Assembly: GCF_001949145.1 (NCBI RefSeq)
Contig: NW_019091726.1
Coordinates: 13,578-36,773, forward strand
Length of the DNA: 23,196 nucleotides
Source of the DNA: Acanthaster planci
Lineage: Eukaryota; Echinodermata; Asteroidea; Valvatida; Acanthasteridae
Direction of reading: 5' to 3'
The position numbers and the translations under genes were made by a program. Below the pieces are notes generated by a model. The model was not told where the DNA came from. It did no database searches and saw only the letters and a list, made by a program, of their open reading frames with translations. This document shows, piece by piece, positions 1 to 10,022 of the stretch. How positions within the stretch are numbered: the first letter of the stretch is position 1; the number at the start of each line of letters is the position of its first letter.

Positions 1-66
1 AAGGGGTAACCAGTGCTGTGGGGGTAGGAAGGGGTAACCAGTGCTGTGGGGGTAGGAAGGGGTAAC
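1..66. repeat. 28-bp tandem repeat, cut by window start
   Basis: Two identical 28-bp units (1-28 and 29-56) start with AAGGGGTAAC and end with GGGGGTAGG. A third begins at 57 and decays after about 10 bases. The array probably continues beyond the window edge. Confidence 0.9.
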
Positions 67-510
67 TAGAGTTGTGATGAGATTGTAAGACAAGATTTGG
101 ACAGCAATGCAAAATGGCATCCTCGGCATTATCTACTATTTCCCAGTAAACGGTTCTTCTTTGAAGCACACAACTCACAGAGATACACCTCCATAGTTTT
201 ATGCCAAACTTTTATAATTTGTTCATGTCCACCATGTAAACCTACATGTACAAGTCTCATATATCTCGCGAAGGCAGCTGGAAAGTTTTTACTTTTTAAA
301 AAGATACTGGATTTTGGGATATGCATTCATGTCTGGTCATTTTAGGAGGCTGGTGTTTAGTACTCCAACTTAAACAATGCTAGGGATGCTAATGCAGTCG
401 CCAACCTCTTTCCCCATCAGTCTCGCTCTAATAATTCCTAATGGCATAGAAGATATTACTGTTAAAATGCACAAACTGTATCAGTAAAATGTAGATTTAC
501 CATAGTAGTA
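67..510. other. unassigned DNA
   Basis: I see no exon with convincing splice sites or recognisable protein. Short open frames exist on both strands but resemble no family I know. This stretch ends at the TA dinucleotide flanking the transposon at 511. Confidence 0.5.
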
Positions 511-1312
511 CAGTAAACTCTGGCTAAGTCGGCACTCCCGGGACTCAAGAAATTATGACGACTTACGCGAATGCCGAATCGTGCTGTACGTCCTGATTTT
601 GCTGACTTACACGTACACATGTATTGCCTATGTACATTATGATTCCTTGCACCAATTCAAAGGCTTTGATTTACCCTGGTTTATTTCTACCTCCATGGTC
701 GATCCCAGCAAATTCATTCTCGATTATTGTTCTCACGGGCTGCAAATTCGATAATTGATCATGTGCCCCTAAGGACGAGGCAAGGATAGCAAGCCATTTG
801 AATATCACATCATGATTCGACAGTGCAGTATGTACATGTACGCAATAATCTACGGTACAGAAAACATACACTCATTTGCACACGCATTGGTTAAGTTCAT
901 TCAATAAGTCGACCCCCAAAACATACATACATGTAGCTCATGCGTGTAGTACTAGAGGGGTTACTGGTATTGATGTACTCATGATGGCCGATTATCAACC
1001 ACGGCCTGTGCTGCTAATAAACAGACATCAGTCAAGCAGTGTGGGACTTGTCACTTCTCGGCAACCGTGGTGAAGGAAACTGATACCGAAGCACGCTTTT
1101 TTTAATGCCGACTTACAGAAAGGAATTTTTGTGGTTTTGTGGAAAGGGACCGAGAAAAGCATGCCAACTTATATGAAATAAAGACTTGTAAATGCCGACT
1201 TAAAAATGAAATTTTCGATGGAAATGCATTATAGACAATTGGGACTTTTGTCAAAAGGCCAACTTAGATGATACGACGAGTTACGCGATGCCGACTTAGT
1301 CAGAGTTTACTG
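511..1312. mobile_element. non-autonomous pogo/Tigger-like DNA transposon
   Basis: The 802-bp element begins CAGTAAACTCTGG and ends CAGAGTTTACTG. Its terminal inverted repeats extend about 23 bp inward through CTAAGTCGGCA with one mismatch. It is flanked on each side by TA (509-510 and 1313-1314). TA target duplication with CAGT-type ends is the hallmark of the pogo/Tigger branch of Tc1/mariner elements. No transposase frame is visible inside, so it would depend on a transposase supplied elsewhere. Its subterminal regions carry many copies of GCCRACTTA, described separately. Confidence 0.8.
1107..1298 (+). repeat. array of GCCRACTTA motifs in transposon 3' subterminal region
   Basis: GCCGACTTA or GCCAACTTA occurs at 1107, 1163, 1194, 1258 and 1290, with spacings of 56, 31, 64 and 32 bp. 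The reverse complement is at 525-533 inside the left terminal repeat, and a variant, GCTGACTTA, is at 601. These are candidate transposase-binding sites, an inference from their placement. Confidence 0.7.
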
Positions 1313-1754
1313 TAGTTAGTTACATGTAATTGTACATGTAGTATTTTAACCTGCTATTCTGTTCCTTTGAATAAAATGTAAAGTCAATGAGATGTTAAAA
1401 CTTAAGTGTTCAAGTATTAATTACGGTAAAATTTGGGCAATTTAGTCTTGCTTTGAAACACATTACATTTAATTTTAAGTCTGCAATTTGAGTCTTGCTG
1501 CATACTCAGTCTTATCAACACCAGCACCTTAATATTTGGGAGCATAATTGCATCATACGCATGGTTCACATAACTTTGTTGAATGAAGTGAGGGTAAATT
1601 TCTGAAGCCTTGAGGGCAGTCATGATGTAATTTGATTCCATTCAACAGTAGTCACGCAGCATGAATAGTGTACATGTGACCACCAAAGTATAATGATGTG
1701 CGGTCATCTTAGTACTTCTGTTTATTCTGTGAATGTTCATACCTTTATCTATAG
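1313..1754. other. probable intron or upstream DNA of the plus-strand gene
   Basis: No coding signal is recognised. The segment ends in a pyrimidine-containing tract and ATAG, the acceptor of the exon at 1755, so at least its right part is probably intron. If so, the gene extends left of the visible exons. Confidence 0.45.
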
Positions 1755-1823
1755 GCTGTAGCTGTCGTTATGCACCTGTGCCAACTAATGGAAGTCATGA
1801 TAACACTGGACCAACAACACAAG
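1755..1823 (+). CDS. death-domain gene, candidate exon (Cys-containing segment)
   Basis: The acceptor is TTTATCTATAG and the donor G|GTTAG. Read in phase 1 the exon gives CSCRYAPVPTNGSHDNTG and then PTTQ, open only in this frame. It enters and leaves in phase 1 like every later exon. The CxC at the start could be the tail of a small cysteine-rich domain such as an EGF repeat, but the preceding exon is not visible, so this is a guess. Confidence 0.55.
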
Positions 1824-4800
1824 GTTAGATGCTTGCCAGTTAGTTTAAACTTGGGGAATGGTAAATTCAAATACTGGGCTCCACACACTGTACTTATGTC
1901 AACCTTTTTTGTCCCTCTTTGCAATTTTAAAGGGTTATTATTAAAACACTCAATGAAAGGTATTTAGCAAGCCATAGTTTATCTGAATACATGTACATGT
2001 ATCTTGGTTTTATGGGATGACGTGAACCAGGAGGAGATCATGTGATGATCAATCAACCACCTGCTTCACATGGAACCAGTAACCAGCAACTGACTGCTTC
2101 TAGTGGTAAGTGTTCTGTTGATCTAAGTACCCAGGATACCTTCATTTTGTTTTCTCTCTCATGCATGTACATATCTTCTTGGCAAAAGAGAGCTGAAAAT
2201 TGTTCCAGAAAGGATATTGTTAGTTCTGAGAAATAGATCCCATGGAATACATAATTTGAACTGTAAATTCATTACACATATCTAGACTGTGTTTAGTAAG
2301 TTGAATTTGGAAAATCAGTTGGGAACAATTTTATAAATAGAGGTAGACGTTTCCTGTTTTTTGTTTGTTTATGTCTAAAATGTAGATATAAGAAATAGTT
2401 CAAATGTAGCATTAATGCACTTAAAGCATCCCACAGTGCAAGCTTTTATTTATCAATTGTGGGGTGAAATTGCCATGGCTGGACAGAAGGTTTTTTAAAA
2501 TTACATGCAAGTCCACATAGAACACTCGGAGACATCCTATAGTTTAACATCATGCTTTGGGTAACCTAAGAGGTTGGAAGCTCCCATCAAAGATTTCTTT
2601 AGAGACACAGTCACTTTATAGGACCTATGATTAAATCAAGTTGAACAATGTTACACTGTTAAACTGCAGTGTAAAATACCTTGTGAGACTATGTGCACAC
2701 ACTGACTGTTTATGGTACAGTTTGCATATCATTTCTATCAAGGGAGTTTTTTTTTTTTTTTATAATATGAATACTGTTGCAAAGTTAATCATAACTGTGA
2801 ATAATGTGATTGGAGAACAAGTCCTTTTAGACATACTTTGCTTCGGGGAGTTGTTAATTCTAATTGTTTTGCCCTTTCACTGACGTATATACTGATGTGT
2901 GCATGTATACTCATAACACTGTATACGCAGTGTTTGCATAAGAGCTTATGGACAAATTAAGAAATTCACTTGTGAATAACAAGGATCATCATATATTCAT
3001 CATCATGTATTGCATCGGGGAGATGTTAACATCTCCCTGATGCAATATACATGCAAAGCTTGAAATAGTTTGCGGTACACACTGTTACATCTGACTTGCA
3101 CTGACCATGTCAACCTTTTTTGTCCCTCTTTGCTATTTTAAAGGGTTATTATTAAAACACTCAATGAAAGGTATTTAGCAAGCCATAGTTTATCTGAATA
3201 CATGTACATGTATCTTGGTTTTATGGGATGACGTGAACCAGGAGGAGATCATGTGATGATCAATCAACCACCTGCTTCACATGGAACCAGTAACCAGCAA
3301 CTGACTGCTTCTAGTGGTAAGTGTTCTGTTGATCTAAGTACACAGGATACCTTCATTTTGTTTTCTCTCTCATGCATGTACATATCTTCTTGGCAAAAGA
3401 GAGCTGAAAATTGTTCCAGAAAGGATATTGTTAGTTCTGAGAAATAGATCCCATGGAATACATAATTTGAACTGTAAATTCATAACACATATCTAGACTG
3501 TGTTTAGTAAGTTGAATTTGGAAAGTCAGTTGGGAACAATGTTATAGAGGCAGATGTTTCCTGTTTTTGGTTTGTTTATGTCTAAAATGTAGATAAAAGA
3601 AATAGTTCAAATGTAGCATTAATGCACTTAAAGCATCCCACAGTGCAAGCTTTTATTTATCAATTGTGGGGTGAAATTGCCATGGCTGGACAGAAGGTTT
3701 TTTAATATTACATGCAAGTCCACATAGAACACTCGAAGACATCCTATAGTTTAACATCATGCTTTGGGTAACCTAACAGGTTGGAAGCTCCCATCGAAGA
3801 TTTCTTTAGAGACACAGTCACTTTATAGGACCCATGATTAAATCAAGTTGAACAACGTTACACTGTTAAACTGCAGTGTAAAATACCTTGTGAGACTGTG
3901 TGCACACACTGACTGTTTATGGTACAGTTTGCATATCATTTCTATCAAGGGAGTTGTGTTTTTTTTTTATAATATGAATACTGTTGCAAAGTTAATCATA
4001 ACTGTGAATAATGTGATTGGAGAACAAGTCCTTTTAGACGTACTTTGCTTCGGGGAGTTGTTAATTCTAATTGTTTTGCCCTTTCACTGATGTATATACT
4101 GATGTGTGCATGTATACTCATAACACTGTATACGCAGTGTTTGCATAAGAGCTTATGGACAAATTCACTTGGGTGGGACTTGAGATAAAACACAAATATA
4201 TCAACTAATTAAAATTAACATCTCCCTGATGCAATATACATGCATATCTTGAAATAGTTTGCGGTACCCATTGTTACATCTGACTTGCACCGACCAGCCA
4301 ACTTGATGATTGAGTGGTTAAGATGTCTGCACTAGTATGCAGGTCTAGTACGTCACTATAAGGGCAAAGTCTTTTTAGTACATGAAGAAATTTTAGTCAC
4401 ACTGTATAACCATTCCAGCAGCATGGTGTATGTAGCTTATAGGTTGCTATTGTTTGCAAAGAAAGAGAAGCATGTCTGAAATGGGTAAACTACCGTACCC
4501 CATTTGTTCAACTTGAGAATTGTTCAAGTCTGAGAATGCACAGACAATTTCAGTAAAGGAATGTTTTCAGGAAGTTTCTATCGGGCATGGGAGGAAAACT
4601 CCAACGAAAACACAGCTTCGTTCATGATTGATTGAAAGCCCTAGTAATTCTATATTTTCTTCAATGACAGATACTGAATCTGTGAGCCCACCCACAACAT
4701 CTGCAGAGCCAACTCTTGCTGAAACCACCAACTCCATTACTACTGCTGCAGAAATTCATACAAGTAAAAATTAAACTATACTTTTTGTTTCAAAAATCTT

Positions 4801-7800
4801 CCAAACTACTTAATCTGTGTGAACTTTATGTTCCAGGTTCAGAGCTGCGAGATGAAAAAGGAAGATTTTCTTTGGACCGTTATTGTTTCACAGAGACTTT
4901 GCTCATTGACTTTTAATGACATGTCAATCAAGATTATTAACAATAACTGGAAAATCATGAAAAGGTACAATTAATTTGTGTGCAGCAAGTGTCCTTCACG
5001 ACCCAACACAGTAGCATCACTTGTACTGTACTTTAGTCCTTGAATAACCTATAAGTACATGTATCCAACGCCTGTTCTTACAATACACAATTATTTACTT
5101 GGTCATGACCATGAACTGGAATAAAGAATTTCTTCACTACACTTGAGTCTTTGACTTGACACTTGTCCGTCAATAACTGGTCAAACACTCGGAAACAACA
5201 ATAACCCAATTTCCATGTACATGTACACGTATAACTCTCATTATCTTGAACACGTACACGAACACAAATACATGTACATGTACATCCATTTAAAACAAGC
5301 AATCCTTGTAATTCAAGAAAACTAAAAATGCACAAGTACCTTCGTTCCGGCATTATAAATTCTCATGAGTCACATTGTTATGTGGCAACTGAACTTATCT
5401 GCCAAATTCTGCATTTCTCACTAAGTACATGTGCGTATTCAGTCCATTCATCTGGAATTTCCAGATTGTTTCCATACTCTAAACACTACTCATTTACATG
5501 TACATCATGTTGTCCAACCCTAAGATCCATCTAAATAACCGTTCATCAATTCACACCTCTTGTAGGCCTCCATGTGCTTTATGATTTCTACTTGGCCACA
5601 ATCAGAGAGAGACACTGGTCTTAAATGAATAGAAATTACTAACATTATCTCTGTAGAATCTAAGAAATATCTTATGTCCCTCGAGGAATGTGCTTATTTA
5701 TCCCCAATGTCTTTGTGCAGTATTTACATTGTGCTTGTCACATGGTCTGAGAAACAACTTTCACTCCCTCTTCAATCCGTTTCAATCCTTAAATATCAAT
5801 CCCCAACACAAGTAATGAGCTCTAAATGAACTTGAATATATGAAGATCCCATATTTGATAACAGGAAATGGTAAGTACATAGCTATGAGATGAAAAAGGA
5901 AGATTTTCTTTGGACCTTTATTGTTTCACAGAAACTTTGCTCATTTACTTTTAATGACATGTCAATGAGACAAGATGAAAAGCGCCCTCTATCTTCCAAA
6001 AGTCACAAGTATACCTAAAAAAAGTTGGGGGGCCTCAATTCTGATATGATTTTGAGAGAATTTGATGTACATTGTTCAAATAAGGCAAAATACATAATTC
6101 AAAGCACATTTTAGCATAAAAAACATTTACTCAGGAAATGAGAGGCTGGTAAAGGAAATGAGGGGCTGGTAACATTTATTTCTATGTTTTATTAAGTATA
6201 TTATAAAGTATATTTAAAAAGTGAAAGTAACATTAACCCTGCCCCCAAGGACCATTGAAATCATGCTTGGTGGATTAAAATGGTCAGGGTTTATGTTTTG
6301 TTTTCTTTATCCCTTCTACTTAGGAAATGTTGAACCCACTGCCCCTCCAGCTGATATTTTACCAGGACAGTCATCCCTAAGCCAAACAGCACAACAGCCA
6401 CCTGTCAGTACTTCAGCAACTACAGAGGTGCAGTCATCGTCAGCCGGTCAAACAGCACAACAGCCACCTGTTGGTGCTGCAGCAGTTACAGAGGCACAGC
6501 TGTCCTCCATTATTCAGACAGCACAACAGCCATCTGTCAGTACTTCAGCAACTACAGAGGTGCAGTCATCATCAGCCGGTCAAACAGCACAACAGCCACC
6601 TGTTGGTGCTGCAGCAGTTACAGAGGCACAGCTGTCCTCCATTATTCAGACAGCACAACTGCCACCTGTCAGTACTGCAGCAACTACAGAGGTGCAGTCA
6701 TCATCCACAAAAAAAATAGTAAACCAGCAACCTCTCACTTCTACAGTAACTAGAGAGGAGCAGCCATCCACAATTCAGGATTTAGTAGAAAATGGAGAAT
6801 CTCAGCTCACATGTCCCCATCCACCTTCCAGTACCACTACTACAGAAGGTCAGTCATCTGCTAGCCAAACAGGCCACCAAACACCTGTCAGTTCCACTGT
6901 AACAACAGAGGGGCATTTCTCTGTAAGCCATGATTCAACAGACATTGCAGATTCTCAGCAAGTATTACACCAGCCACCTGGCAGTGCTGCAGCTACGGTG
7001 CAACCAGTATCCAGTGAGTTGGTTTCCGAGACCCAGCAACCTGTCCCGCATAGGACGGAACCTCATACCAGTCAACCTTGCAATGTGATGGGTGATATTA
7101 CAGGTAAAATTAATTTCAAGCTTGTGGTAAATCTCCTCAAATAGAAAACTACTGTGTTTCATGAAAGATGTGATGTTTAATTGTGAAACAATATACTTGG
7201 AAGGATAGTCAAACATACGGTAATCTGATGGTTCGTGAGTTTCTCAGTTGAAATAATGAAGCAAAACTTTTATTGAAAATATTTCCGAGACAGGCTTGTT
7301 TGTTGATTTATTTGCATGTACAATTTTATGCAACAGTGAATTGTAGAAATGGAAATTTAAAACAGCAAAATATGAAAATTCCAGTAGACAGTTTGTGCAA
7401 AATTAACACAACACTGAGATTTTCTCCCTGGAATGACATCACAGCTTAGCTCATGAATATAAGAAATTCACTTTACCCTATCAGCAAAAGGAACACAAGT
7501 ACCATTAAGAACCAAACAAAAATTGAAACTAAGGTTAACTCAAATGCATCTTTTCATTATTTCAGAGGTGGTTGTTTTTGGCAGTGCCTATAATTCTTCA
7601 AATTATTATTCATGAGATTTTGAAATCTTTCTTATGTTTCTGTTATTTTTTCAAACACAAGATTCTTCATCTGCCTTTACTCCTAAACCTCGAAATCCCA
7701 ACTTGATCGTTACAACAGAACATCTGCAGAAGCTTGCAAATGGCCTTGCACCATGGGAACGATTGGCAAATGTGTTAGGTCTGTCAGAAGCCGATATCTA

Positions 7801-7972
7801 CAGACTGAAAGTTGGAAATCCCTTCAGTGTATGGACACAAGCATATGACATGCTTCTCAAGTGGAAAAACAGAGTATATAGAAATGCCACAGTTGGTGTG
7901 CTTGTCAAAAAATGTCAGGATGCAGATGTTGGTTCCAACGTATACGGATTTCTGCTACATGTAGATGTGTAA
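1755..7972 (+). CDS. Pro/Ser/Thr-rich protein with C-terminal death domain (multi-exon, 5' incomplete)
   Basis: I join exons 1755-1823, 2031-2105, 3242-3316, 4671-4763, 6324-7103 and 7662-7972. All junctions are phase 1, and the join gives 466 codons plus a stop with no interruption. The visible protein is a short segment with two cysteines, then low-complexity Pro/Ser/Thr/Gln modules, then a death domain at the end. Death domains are six-helix protein-interaction folds used in apoptotic and immune signalling. No signal peptide or membrane segment is visible, so I cannot say whether the P/S/T part is an extracellular mucin-like stalk or a cytoplasmic linker. The first exon begins mid-codon, so the start lies upstream, and further exons may have been missed. 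I do not recognise the gene; the exon chain is inferred from splice motifs and phase. Confidence 0.65.
2031..2105 (+). CDS. death-domain gene, P/S/T module exon, copy 1
   Basis: This 75-nt exon encodes GDHVMINQPPASHGTSNQQL then TASS. The donor is strong (G|GTAAGT). The acceptor is CAG followed by GAGGAG, so CAG|GAG or GAG|GAG could both serve and would differ by one codon (a NAGNAG site). The pyrimidine tract upstream is weak, and an in-frame stop at 2018-2020 limits the exon. An identical copy lies 1211 bp downstream. Confidence 0.6.
3008..3047. repeat. 40-bp near-perfect palindrome
   Basis: The left arm, TATTGCATCGGGGAGATGTT, is the reverse complement of 3028-3047 with one mismatch and no loop. 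It exists only in unit 1; unit 2 retains only the right arm (about 4216-4235). Confidence 0.95.
3108..4296. repeat. 1.2-kb tandem duplication, unit 2
   Basis: The second copy begins at ATGTCAACC (3108) and ends near GCACCGACCAG (about 4296). The duplicated exon is unchanged and flanking intron differs at scattered sites, so the duplication looks recent. Between about 4160 and 4215 the sequence differs from unit 1, which there carries a near-perfect palindrome. Confidence 0.9.
3242..3316 (+). CDS. death-domain gene, P/S/T module exon, copy 2 (duplicated)
   Basis: By eye this is identical over all 75 nt to the exon at 2031-2105, with the same CAGGAGGAG acceptor and GTAAGT donor. It lies in the second half of a 1.2-kb tandem duplication. 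Being phase 1 at both ends, it can be included or skipped without changing the frame. Confidence 0.6.
4671..4763 (+). CDS. death-domain gene, Ser/Thr-rich exon
   Basis: The acceptor is TCAATGACAG and the donor A|GTAAAA. In phase 1 this 93-nt exon reads TESVSPPTTSAEPTLAETTN then SITTAAEIHT, rich in Thr, Ser, Pro and Ala. Composition and symmetric phase match the neighbouring exons, so it is probably another mucin-like module. Confidence 0.6.
4843..4929. repeat. 87-bp direct repeat, copy 1
   Basis: It begins AGCTGCGAGATG and ends near CATGTCAAT. It matches 5881-5967 with a handful of substitutions. No terminal structure suggests a transposon. Confidence 0.85.
5881..5967. repeat. 87-bp direct repeat, copy 2
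   Basis: Second copy of the repeat at 4843-4929, about 1.04 kb downstream in the same orientation, beginning AGCTATGAGATG. Confidence 0.85.
6133..6172. repeat. 20-bp tandem repeat, two units
   Basis: Two units (6133-6152 and 6153-6172) differ at one base and start AGGAAATGAG. The same AG-GAAATG string occurs at 5861 and at the acceptor of the exon at 6324. Confidence 0.9.
6324..7103 (+). CDS. death-domain gene, large P/S/T/Q-rich repeat exon
   Basis: A good pyrimidine tract and CTTAG precede the exon, and G|GTAAAA follows. The 780 nt are open throughout and encode about 260 residues dominated by Ser, Thr, Gln, Pro and Ala. It starts NVEPTAPPADILPGQ and ends NVMGDIT. Five 22-residue repeats fill the first half; looser copies such as HQTPVSSTVTTEG and HQPPGSAAATVQPVSSE follow. 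No cysteine-rich fold or hydrophobic segment is present. Open frame continues upstream to 6221, but that part reads across the acceptor and is probably intron. Confidence 0.75.
6383..6712 (+). repeat. five 66-bp coding repeats (22 residues each)
   Basis: Units begin QTAQQPPV and alternate between two types, one continuing STSATTEVQSSSAG and the other GAAAVTEAQLSSII. The order is A-B-A-B-A', with the fifth unit decaying after SSS. The alternation suggests an older 22-residue pair that was later duplicated as a 132-bp block. The length is probably polymorphic. Confidence 0.9.
7104..7661 (+). other. intron of the death-domain gene
   Basis: It runs from donor GTAAAA to acceptor CAAACACAAG, both consistent with phase 1. 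Nothing else is recognised inside. Confidence 0.7.
7662..7972 (+). CDS. death-domain gene, terminal exon with death domain
   Basis: The acceptor is TTTTTTCAAACACAAG. The exon encodes DSSSAFTPKPRNPNLIV followed by a death domain of about 80 residues. Recognisable landmarks are HLQKLANGLAPWERLANVLG (helices 1-2 with the conserved Trp), LSEADIYRL (helix 3), AYDMLLKWKNR (helix 4 with the conserved Trp) and NATVGVLVKKCQDADV (helices 5-6, typical Thr-Val-Gly-Leu pattern). The TAA stop at 7970-7972 comes directly after the fold. A GTAAGC sequence overlaps the stop, so a further exon cannot be excluded. Confidence 0.85.
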
Positions 7973-10022
7973 GCTGTTGGATGTCACCTTGGATGCATGG
8001 AGCTCCAAGCACTGCTTTGAAGACCTTGTCAATTTTACTATTTATTTGAACACTGCAGATTCCTATTTTCTATATTCTTTTATCACTTTTTACTATAAAT
8101 TTAATAATTTTATATACAGGTACTTTATATATTTTCTCTTTTTGTTTTAAACATTGTATCATGACAAGTATTTTGAAGTAAATACATTATCATGTATATT
8201 TTGTAAGCACAAGTGCTCCAGTAAGTCTCCCCGTGTTACCGACACGTAATCCCCTAACACTACACTGGATTCCAGCAGGGTGTTAGACTTGTATGCTTAC
8301 ATGCCTGACACGAATCTGAGTTGTCTGTATACAACAGGCGGGGTTTCATGGATTGGTTAATTTACTGTAGATAGCTGCCATTTTTGCTTACACGTATAGA
8401 CTACAGCAATCAAATCTTTGTCTGCTGGACTACGTGTTCAGTTTAGTACATATATGTACTGCTTATGTTGTTGAAATAGGGTTAGATACTGTAGGTGTTA
8501 GTCAGGTACATGTACATACATGTAGTTTTATATCCAGGTTATTCTTAGTATTATGCATGTATTTAATTAATTAATGTTTAGTCAGATCTGTCCTTAAAAA
8601 ATCACATTTTCATGTACATGTATATATGGAATTGCCAGCTATATAATTTCCCTTGTGTACTTTGCTGAAAACAGATACTTCGGGTCATCTCCGTGAAGAA
8701 TATACATTGTAAATACAAATACCAATACATGTTTTTTAGTTAGAGTAGGTGAAATACAGCTGAATGTACAAGGATGTGTATTGCTGGTTGTACGGTACTT
8801 TGCCATGAGACTCAAATACCTCTATGATAAGTTAAAAGTACCAAATTTCGAATTTGCAATCAAATGATCAAGTGTTGTTTACATCAAATTACCTTGTACA
8901 TAAACATTTAGTTGCAGAGGTCTTTTGCTCATTTCCCCAAGAATAAATGCATGTCAAAGTCAATGGAAAAATTGAGGAGGGCAGCCGTATTTTGATTAAA
9001 ACTCTTTTGGTAGAATTTTTTAATGCTTGTACTAACATACGTACATCAAATCTAACGAGGTCTGCACAGTACTGTCAAGACCAGCACATCATGTTTGACA
9101 AACTGATAAAGAAACACAAATTCAAGCAAATGAACCAATGGTATTATTAGATAGGTACATTGTACATGCAGGACTCACTGATGTCTTGCAAAATTGGTAA
9201 ATGTGCATCTCTGCCGGGGAATCAATTTTAACAATGCAAATAGATAAATATTTTGTAGATGCTTACACAGCCCTTTATTTCACTCCCATTTCTCAAAGGC
9301 AAGTCATTGATTCTCTCACAAGTGGATTTGTAAAGAATCTTTTTCCGATTACTTTTACTATGCCTTTCAATCATTTCCAGAACTATACTTCTCTAAATGT
9401 AAAATGTCTGTAACCAAAAGAAAATATGAACAGCAACAATATTAAAACTACATGTAGATGAAAAAGAGTTGATGCATTACAGCTATCTAGTTTGTTTCTG
9501 AAGGTACTTGATTTGATTAAAATAAACATTTCAGCCTGTTACGTAAATGGATTTCGTCAATTTGTATCATCGAAAATCTCTGATCTGTTTGTTAAAGGTA
9601 ACAGCAGTCATTAAATCATAACATTAGCCATTGAGAAAATATCTGGCAAAGACAAACGGTATGTGTAACTAGAACCAAAACTCAAAACATCTTCAAGTTG
9701 GAACCAATAATTCTGACAGATCATTAATTCTAAGACTAAAATTTTTATCATTCATGTTTTGATTGTACATGTATGTGGCAAATTTGTACAAGGGACTATG
9801 CTTTACAGGGCAGTCAAGTACATGTATATTGTGATCATAAATGCTAATAAAAATATGATACCACTATAAACACTGCCAGTTATAGAGCTGTGGATATTTT
9901 ACCTTCGGAAACTAAATAAAGTGACTGGTTTGAAATGCTGGTATCATACATGTGCTTTGTGGGAAATAACCAAAAACACAGAGTAGGCACATTGAAATTG
10001 GTACGTTAAAATGTAATATGTC

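Larger units (their letters stand above)
1897..3106. repeat. 1.2-kb tandem duplication, unit 1
   Basis: The unit runs from ATGTCAACC to the sequence GCACTGACC and contains the exon at 2031-2105. It matches unit 2 with few substitutions and small indels, except for a replaced stretch near its right end. The offset is 1211 bp at the exon and about 1207 bp further right. Confidence 0.9.
4764..6323 (+). other. probable intron with repeats
   Basis: I see no convincing exon between these two. The segment contains TACATGTA clusters near 5056, 5215 and 5270, one member of a direct-repeat pair at 4843 and the other at 5881, and a 20-bp tandem repeat at 6133. A six-base stretch at 5863-5868 lies between AACAG and GTAAGT and could be a micro-exon, but nothing confirms it. 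Confidence 0.5.

Noticed and set aside
97-345. Open frames on both strands near the left edge
   Set aside because: Short, with no recognisable domain, splice context or codon pattern.
2641-4090. Repeated 80-codon open frames (2641-2883 and 3848-4090)
   Set aside because: They are a chance frame present twice because the 1.2-kb segment is duplicated; no domain or splice sites.
6221-6323. Possible protein start and hydrophobic segment (WSGFMFCFLYPFYLG) upstream of the large repeat exon
   Set aside because: The stretch is the pyrimidine tract and acceptor of the exon at 6324; the phase-1 join to earlier exons is a better explanation. A first exon starting here is not fully excluded.
8947-9413. 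Two adjacent plus-strand open frames of 67 and 70 codons
   Set aside because: Neither resembles a known protein, and no splice sites join them to the death-domain gene. They could be chance frames in AT-rich DNA.
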